From Sycobia sp. Sy_11 (taxonomy: Eukaryota; Arthropoda; Insecta; Hymenoptera; Epichrysomallidae): a DNA stretch of 64,000 nt. The DNA lies in contig JACCIC010000029.1 of the NCBI GenBank assembly GCA_018907035.1, positions 3,226,501 through 3,290,500 on the forward strand, written 5' to 3'. Below the pieces are notes generated by a model. That model saw nothing but the letters and a program-made list of their open reading frames with translations, had not been told where the DNA came from and did not search any database. Each line of letters opens with the position of its first letter. Positions within the stretch are counted from its first letter, which is position 1. The translations under genes and the position numbers were made by a program. Positions 57,666 to 64,000 of this stretch are shown piece after piece.

Positions 57666-58560
57666 GTTGGTGAAAATAAATACATTTTTCTATGGCACGA
57701 TGAATTGTTAGTTCTAGTGAAAAGAATTCTTATTCAAAGATTCATCATGAACTGCTCGAAGTTGGCCAGGTAATTAAATCCAACTTTAGTACAAACAACT
57801 AATACGATTGAAGCAGACGATTAAGACAGAGTTATAATTGTTTAATATGAAAGGCCCACTTCGTTACGACGATTATAGATCACATAAAATTTTCTGACAA
57901 GAGTTACTTTAATTAGAAAGTTTTGTTGCGCGCAACTTATATCTCATCCCTTTCGACTACACTGTTTATTTCGATCTCTGCAGAACTCCTTTAATAATGC
58001 AGAATTGGTTTTAAAAGCGGCTTACGTAAAGCTCTTGATTTAGTTTTTCATCTGAAAATTCAAGAACCTCTGCACGGTCTCAGATCCGAATGCAAATAAA
58101 AAAATTATCGGTATGGAATATGGGTTGTAATATAACAATGTAATGATGACTTTTACCACGATGGCTCAAATTATTTCATTATTAAATCGAATTTTTTCTC
58201 ATTATCTCACTCGAATCGGAAAAGAAGATAAGTAAAACAGTTCAAATATATATTTAGAAAAAACTGTATAAATTAGTAGATATCTTTGAAATTTATATAT
58301 TTTTTATATGGAAGGCATAGGATACAGTTTTGCCCGTAAATTCATTTAACTTTTTTATCAGAAATTTTATACCATACTGGATTCTACGTGTGATATTTGG
58401 AACTTGTATTTAAAAATGTCAAGTTTATATTAAAATAACCTTGGAGATGACCTTGATCATGATTAACCAATGCATTAAAATTTTGTATACAGATATTAAT
58501 AATATTCTCATGAATTTTTACAATGCCGACTTGGAAATATTCGGCAAAGTCATGACATAT
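57662..58560. other. AT-rich intergenic DNA, nothing seen
   Basis: No supportable gene or repeat. Confidence 0.5.
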
Positions 58561-58569
58561 AAGGACGCA

Positions 58570-58940
58570 TTTTCGTCTAAACGTGCGGTTCGCGGAACCT
58601 CATTCCGTCATCTTTCTCCTATCGATCCCGAGCGTTTTAGCTCCGTATTTCAAAACACTTTGGCGCGCCCTTTCCCCGCAAAAACCAGAGATCTATATAT
58701 GCGCGAACGAATTTCCAGCGCGGACCAAGCCGTCAAAGGCCTCGAAATATTCCCTCGCAACTGGCCGAGATCGAACTGAAGAACGAGAAGGTAAGCAGGA
58801 GGAGGTAAAGGAAATCCATCGAGGGTTACTTCGAAAATGCGAACTTCGCCGGTGGAGGAACTCAGCGGAAAGCCGCTTAACCGAACGGCAGACTCACGCG
58901 GATCTTCCTGCCCCCAACTATCTTCTCTCTTTTGCTTTCT
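58570..58940. other. GC-richer island with overlapping compositional frames
   Basis: Three overlapping frames (two plus, one minus) are open here at once, which reflects reduced stop density in GC-richer DNA rather than a gene. No family is recognised. It resembles the islands at 33.7 and 45.5 kb. Confidence 0.4.
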
Positions 58941-59069
58941 CTCTCTTTTCCTTCTTAGTGTTTGTATAGAGATGGAAGGGGGACGAATCCCTTTTATTCG
59001 CTGACATTGAGCTGCTGGGCTTTCGAAATAATTATGAAGAGACCAAGGCTGGGAAGTAAGCACTCTCCA

Positions 59070-62000
59070 GTGGTTAATTTCACAACTTGGTTACATTTAT
59101 AATCTCAAAGCGAATTTAAAAAATTGTATTTGATATCGATGCTCTTTTTAATATTCTATAACATCGACTAATTACTGCATTTCTAGTTATTACTTTGATA
59201 TTAAAAATTACGTATGTATATAAATACGTAGAGTATATAATAATTGACTGGGCTTCTACTAATTTTCCAAATATTTATAAGACTTTATCTTTACGCTCGC
59301 ATTGGCATTTTCATATTTACTTCCGACGATATTAGTTTCTTAGAATAATATTTGCACCATTTTAATTAGTATATGTACAAGTAATATTCTTATTGTGCTA
59401 CATTGGCGTATTTGACCAGGTGTTGAAATAATAATAATTATAATCATAAAATATTATTCGTAAGGACTATCACGTGCAGTTATTGTTAATCCGAGTAATA
59501 ACAGAAGCCTCTACTACTGGAAATCCAGAAGTCATCATTAGAGGATGGATCTATACAGATTAGTAAAAAAGGAGCATTTATCATTTACTTTATTGAAATG
59601 TACCTGGCTTGTATTATTTCTATCTGTGCTATAATTAGTAAATGATGATATTATTAGATATTATTAGGTATCTTGTGCTATAAAACTTATTGTTTCTCTG
59701 AAATCAAAATACATTTCAACTACGATAGCTTCCAATTCCAATTAAATAATATAATTATGTATAGATATAATTCATACATTTTTTGTTTTATTAATGCCGT
59801 TATCCGTTGAGTTGTTATGAATATTTAAATTTTTAATTATCAATAGACATTTGTTTAAATGATTAATAATCTCATGTATTATATATTTTATATTTTATAT
59901 TGTAAATGTGAATAATTACGGACTTCATTATTATACCACAAGTTATATGCCATATAAAATGAAAAGTTCATGTAAGTAAATTTATTTATAATACTTTTCA
60001 ACGAATGGGCTTAACTTAATTTCATTAAAATATTATTATATTATAATATTAAATTAGAATGAGCATATGGATAACACAGTATTAAAATAATAATTAAAAA
60101 CTGTATACCAGAAGTATTTGAATTCTAGGAAATACTTTACAATATAATTAGCACGAACACATTTTGGGCAATTATTGAAATACGATAATTGAAGGTCAGT
60201 GGTAAGCTCGAAGTACTGAGAAGACTGACATTTATATATGAATTGCAAACAAGATAATATTTCCGATCGGAATTGTTCATTAAAATATTCTTCACAAAAA
60301 TCTTCACACAACATTTGCATGCGTTCGATTCAATTGACGAAATATATTTTTCACTCAGCTTGAGCTGATTCGAAAATTTGCTTCTTTCATTTATCAAAGG
60401 CTGTTTGATTTGTCGTAGGTTGTACATCACGTATTTTTTTTCTTTTTTTTTTTAATACGCAGCAATAATAAAGTGATTAGGCGAGGAAACAGCAAGAGGT
60501 GCACAGTGGATGATCCACAAACTCTGCATTCTGTCCAATTGAATCTTAACACAGAAATTATTTAAGACTTAAATTCACGGCGAAGAACGATTCCTAGGAG
60601 CGTTTGCCGACGAAAAGTCGTGTGCCATTTAAAATGGAGCGTTTCCCGTTACCCGAACACTGCTATTATCGGGTGATCGTCACGACCATTGAATTCGTTA
60701 TATTAGTTTCTTGATAGTATGTGTGAGTGGCGCTATATCGACGCAGAAAAAACGATCACCCACGTTTTGTTTATTTTTGGTTTTAAGTGGACATTTTCCA
60801 ATAAAACTAATAATATTAATCATTTTCCGATGAAGACTAATAAAATGAATTTAGTATATTAAAATAATGAATTCACTAGATTATTTTGCCGAATATTTTT
60901 GACTCCCTCTGATCTTGGTCGTGTTCTATCATTGTCATATCACCTCAAAATATCATTGAAAATCAGTTATTCAAAATCTAAATTTATTAGTACCAGGAAA
61001 TTTTAATATTTGTACTGGTTTCACCCTTTTGTATAATGATATTATATATTAATGCAATCACACCTGAAGCTTTTACATATTTAACTTTTTTCTTCCCGAC
61101 TAAGCTAAAATAATTTCATTACGAATAATTTAGAAGAAAAGAACAGACAAACTCTTAACACGAAATCGTCCTCGATCATCAGATGAATCAGTGTGCACGT
61201 GTGCATAATTCTAAGAAAGAACGTAAATTGAAATATGGATATTTTTGACACAGAGATCCGCACATTTTTTTTCTGCAAAGGAAAAGCAAGTTGAGTCGCT
61301 CACCCGTCGATACGAGAAAAATAAGGAGAAAACAAAACGAATGCTGCGAAACTTAATTTACTAGAAAGTTCCCCTTTGCACGCCCACCCTGTGCGCCCTA
61401 AGCTATATACATATATACCTTCGAATATTTGGAAAACAGGACGAAAATTTTAGCTTATATGTGTGTAAATGTCCATGTGCAGTTCTCGCACTATTGATTA
61501 GCCTGCCATATCATCGGATGCCGTATTCGAAGAATTCCCAAGTAGTAAGGAGGTTCGAAGAAGGACGCGCGGGTGGTGGGAATCGATGCTACGCGTCGAT
61601 CTGCATCCGAACTGCTGGTCCATATTCTAGCGTTATTATATGTATATAAGTATATATAATATAAGTAGATGTATATAGTCGGAACTTTACAGCGATATGT
61701 AAAATAGATTAACAACAATATAACAAAGCTGTAAGAGGTGTGGAGGATGTAATCGAAAAGCGCGCGTTAAAAACTTCAATGTTGTGGAAAAATTTTACTT
61801 ACCGATCAAAAAATTTCTATCGCTACCCTCATTAGAAACATTTCACTACACCTTACAATTATGACAAATATATGTTGCCGCGCGCGCGCGCTGCCGCCAA
61901 TGGATCTGTTACGAGGGCGCAACGTTATAGTATGTTAAGTTTAAATATAACAATACTTTGTAAAAAAACATTCGTTTAATTATTATTCCCCAAAATAATA

Positions 62001-62290
62001 CATGTGTTCTTGTACTAAATGCGTGCTCGTAAGACTTAAATGAAAAGAATAATGTACAAACCAAAAACAGCACGAAATAGAAATAATATTACGTATTTAC
62101 AATAAGCTGAAGTTGAAAAAAAAATACAATTACCTTTCCACTGCGGTATATGAATAAATAAAAATGAACACTTATATCGAAGGAAAAGTTACCTCGACTT
62201 TTTTTATAAGGAACCGCGTTCGATTTATATACAAATATCGGTAGCGCCGCGCTGCGGGTGCGTATATTGCGCTAAACAGAGAAAACGAGA
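59070..62290. other. AT-rich intergenic DNA, no supported gene
   Basis: Two overlapping minus-strand frames at 60,054-60,430 are Cys/Tyr/Phe-rich and compositional. A short alternating CG run lies near 61,880-61,890. Nothing else is seen. Confidence 0.45.
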
Positions 62291-62291
62291 A

Positions 62292-62300
<9 letters not shown>

Positions 62301-62370
<70 letters not shown>
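62301..62370. repeat. (GA)n microsatellite
   Basis: A pure GA array of about 70 bp. Confidence 0.95.
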
Positions 62371-62375
<5 letters not shown>

Positions 62376-62459
62376 GGACATCGCTGCCCTCCTGGAGGTA
62401 AAGACTAGAGCGGAAGGGAAAGTTAGGTGGGAGAACATAGGGAACATTCTGTACACGCC

Positions 62460-62798
62460 CTGTACATTTACGCTAAAGCGACGACGCGAAGAGCGGGGGC
62501 AATAAATTTAATATTGTCCTACTGCCCCTCGAGAACGCAGCTGATTTCATATATACATATATATATCTATATATAACGTGGAACGATTAGTGCCCGCCGA
62601 GCTTCGGCGGAGGAAGAAGAAACTGTTTCCGAAGCCAGGCCTCCCCCCTTCTCCTGCACCACTTTTCATTCTCTCCTCAATTATGTACGAGCAATTTCTC
62701 TCTCCTCCGGCGCGCATGAAAGAGGGACCCCACGCGCGCCCGCCGCGCGTATCTCATCCGCGAAGATCGCGACGGACCGATAAGGCGGGGGCGCTGGC

Positions 62799-62842
<44 letters not shown>

Positions 62843-62950
62843 GCACGTATATGTATATGTATATGTATATAGCGTGCCCGACTTCCTGCCTAGAACGGGA
62901 AGTTGAGGTCGGAGTGGTTGGCTCGCTCAGATTTGTAAGGTGAAAATTTG
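62460..62950. other. GC-rich island split by a (TA)n array
   Basis: CpG-rich sequence (CGGCGCGCATGAAAGAGG, CGCGCGCCCGCCGCGCG) is interrupted at about 62,800-62,839 by a TA array and then by GTATAT units. The 121-codon plus-strand frame crossing it is compositional in its first half and repeat-derived in its second. Confidence 0.4.
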
Positions 62951-63733
62951 CTCGGTTTTGCGGGAAAACTATATATATATATTGGTACATTCAGTAGTTA
63001 TTCTTATAGTTATAATCTTTGGACGTTCTTTATTTAAAACAAAAAGAAACAAGAAATAAGCTCTTAAGCAAAATTTATTTAAAATAGGTCCGATGGAATA
63101 ATACGATATGTTTTGAATTTCATTATTGTCAGCACACTGATTAAGAAATTAAGAAAAATTTTCTACCAAGAAGGTTCGATGCACCTATTGCTGATAAGTA
63201 AATAGGCCTAGTAAAAAACACAGCTGTCGATCATTTATGGCCATTAATAAAGTATAACAAGATGCATTACCAAAATTTGACTAGTTTCTGTTTCCCGCCT
63301 TTGGAAAATATCTGAGCATTACCTATGCTAATTGCGTTTCGTTTAAGATGGATCTAAGGTTAAACATATTCTTATTGAGTTGTTAGTTAGATATTAAAAT
63401 ACTCCATTATTTATTTTTCATTTCGAGTTTTGGCCATTTCTAATGCATTTTTTTGGCTATTTTCGGTACTGAAATTTAGGAATACTTGGTTTTGAGAGCA
63501 TTGAAACTATTGACAGTTCTATGAGGGCTAATAGATGTGATTTCTTTGCGCACTAAAAATGTACAAGCACGTTTGCTCATTCTGTTAAAGCAACTAACGC
63601 ATAAACATATAGACAAAAGTGTACAACTTTAATTTTTATTTCTAAACATTGAAAGAAGACACGTATTTAGGTTATCGATAGAACTTCACGGGATTATCTT
63701 TTTTACTAATCGTGTTTGTGTGTAATACGGTCT

Positions 63734-64000
63734 TTATGTTTCCTCAGTGCCGGTGATGTTTATATCATGCGATATGGATGAGTCAGACACTCGTTGACGC
63801 CGGGAGCGCCGCACTCGAGGAAACTGCGCAGGCGCTGTTGCTTCTGGATTCGGGGATTGAGCGTTGCGCGCAGACAGATTGACTGTGTCTTCGAGAGTAA
63901 TCGGTCGGTTCGACACGGCTCTTTGTTCCTCGCGTAATTTTCCTTTGTATTTGTATTTCCCGTTTGTAATTAATTGCGTTATTATACTATGTATGTTCGA
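63734..64000 (-). CDS. unrecognised open frame running off the right edge (C-terminal part)
   Basis: On the minus strand a frame of at least 88 codons is open from the window edge to a TAA. It reads NGKYKYKGKLREEQRAVSNR, PITLEDTVNLSARNAQSP, PRVRRSRRQRVSDSSISHD and INITGTEET. Its composition (Arg, Ser, Glu, Asn mixed) is unlike the AT-driven frames nearby, which suggests a real coding end, either of a host gene or a transposon. No internal Met gives a natural start here. I recognise no family. Confidence 0.35.
   Translation of the reverse strand, partial: SNIHSIITQLITNGKYKYKGKLREEQRAVSNRPITLEDTVNLSARNAQSPNPEATAPAQFPRVRRSRRQRVSDSSISHDINITGTEET

Noticed and set aside
58441..59063. Three overlapping frames of 112-137 codons
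   Set aside because: Simultaneously open on both strands in a GC-richer patch, with no recognised domain.

Overview
This window reads as insect nuclear DNA, most likely from a hymenopteran (an ant or related wasp or bee; this is inference). It is strongly AT-rich, with introns bearing GT..AG junctions, abundant (TA)n, (TG)n and (GA)n tracts, and mariner, Tc1, R1-type and jockey-like transposon remains. It also carries a GH13 maltase of the kind expanded in Hymenoptera. Coding density is very low: only three host genes can be supported with confidence.

Left part (1-7,300): AT-rich intergenic DNA with a (TG)n tract, a frame-broken 1.2 kb mariner with matching inverted ends, and the 3' part of an R1-type LINE sitting in an (ATT)n array.

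Middle-left (7,300-26,100): two four-exon genes in direct tandem, with exons 2 and 3 of identical length. Each encodes a secreted chymotrypsin-fold protein of about 300 residues in which all three catalytic residues are replaced by the same residues in both copies: His57 by Glu, Asp102 by Tyr and Ser195 by Glu. They are serine protease homologues (pseudoproteases) that arose by a segmental duplication which included the promoter. Copy 1 carries an internally deleted mariner in intron 1. Between the copies lie two 5' fragments of one jockey-like retrotransposon and a Tc1-like relic.

Centre (26,100-50,200): no supportable gene. It holds a mariner relic near 29 kb, a dense series of microsatellites, and scattered GC- and CpG-richer islands at about 33.7, 37.6, 40.2, 42-42.5, 44.2-44.7 and 45.5-46.4 kb. 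These could be regulatory or intronic sequence of a larger gene, which cannot be decided from sequence alone.

Right part (50,200-64,000): an intact, single-exon, minus-strand secreted maltase/alpha-glucosidase of 558 residues. It is followed by a repeat with ATACTAAT..ATTAGTAT ends, an unusual 1.3 kb element with CCCGTG.AGAAAT inverted ends containing hairpin-forming tandem repeats and a tRNA-like segment, further GC-rich islands, and an unrecognised open frame running off the right edge. The three host genes are all predicted secreted proteins, but nothing in the sequence ties the maltase functionally to the protease homologues.
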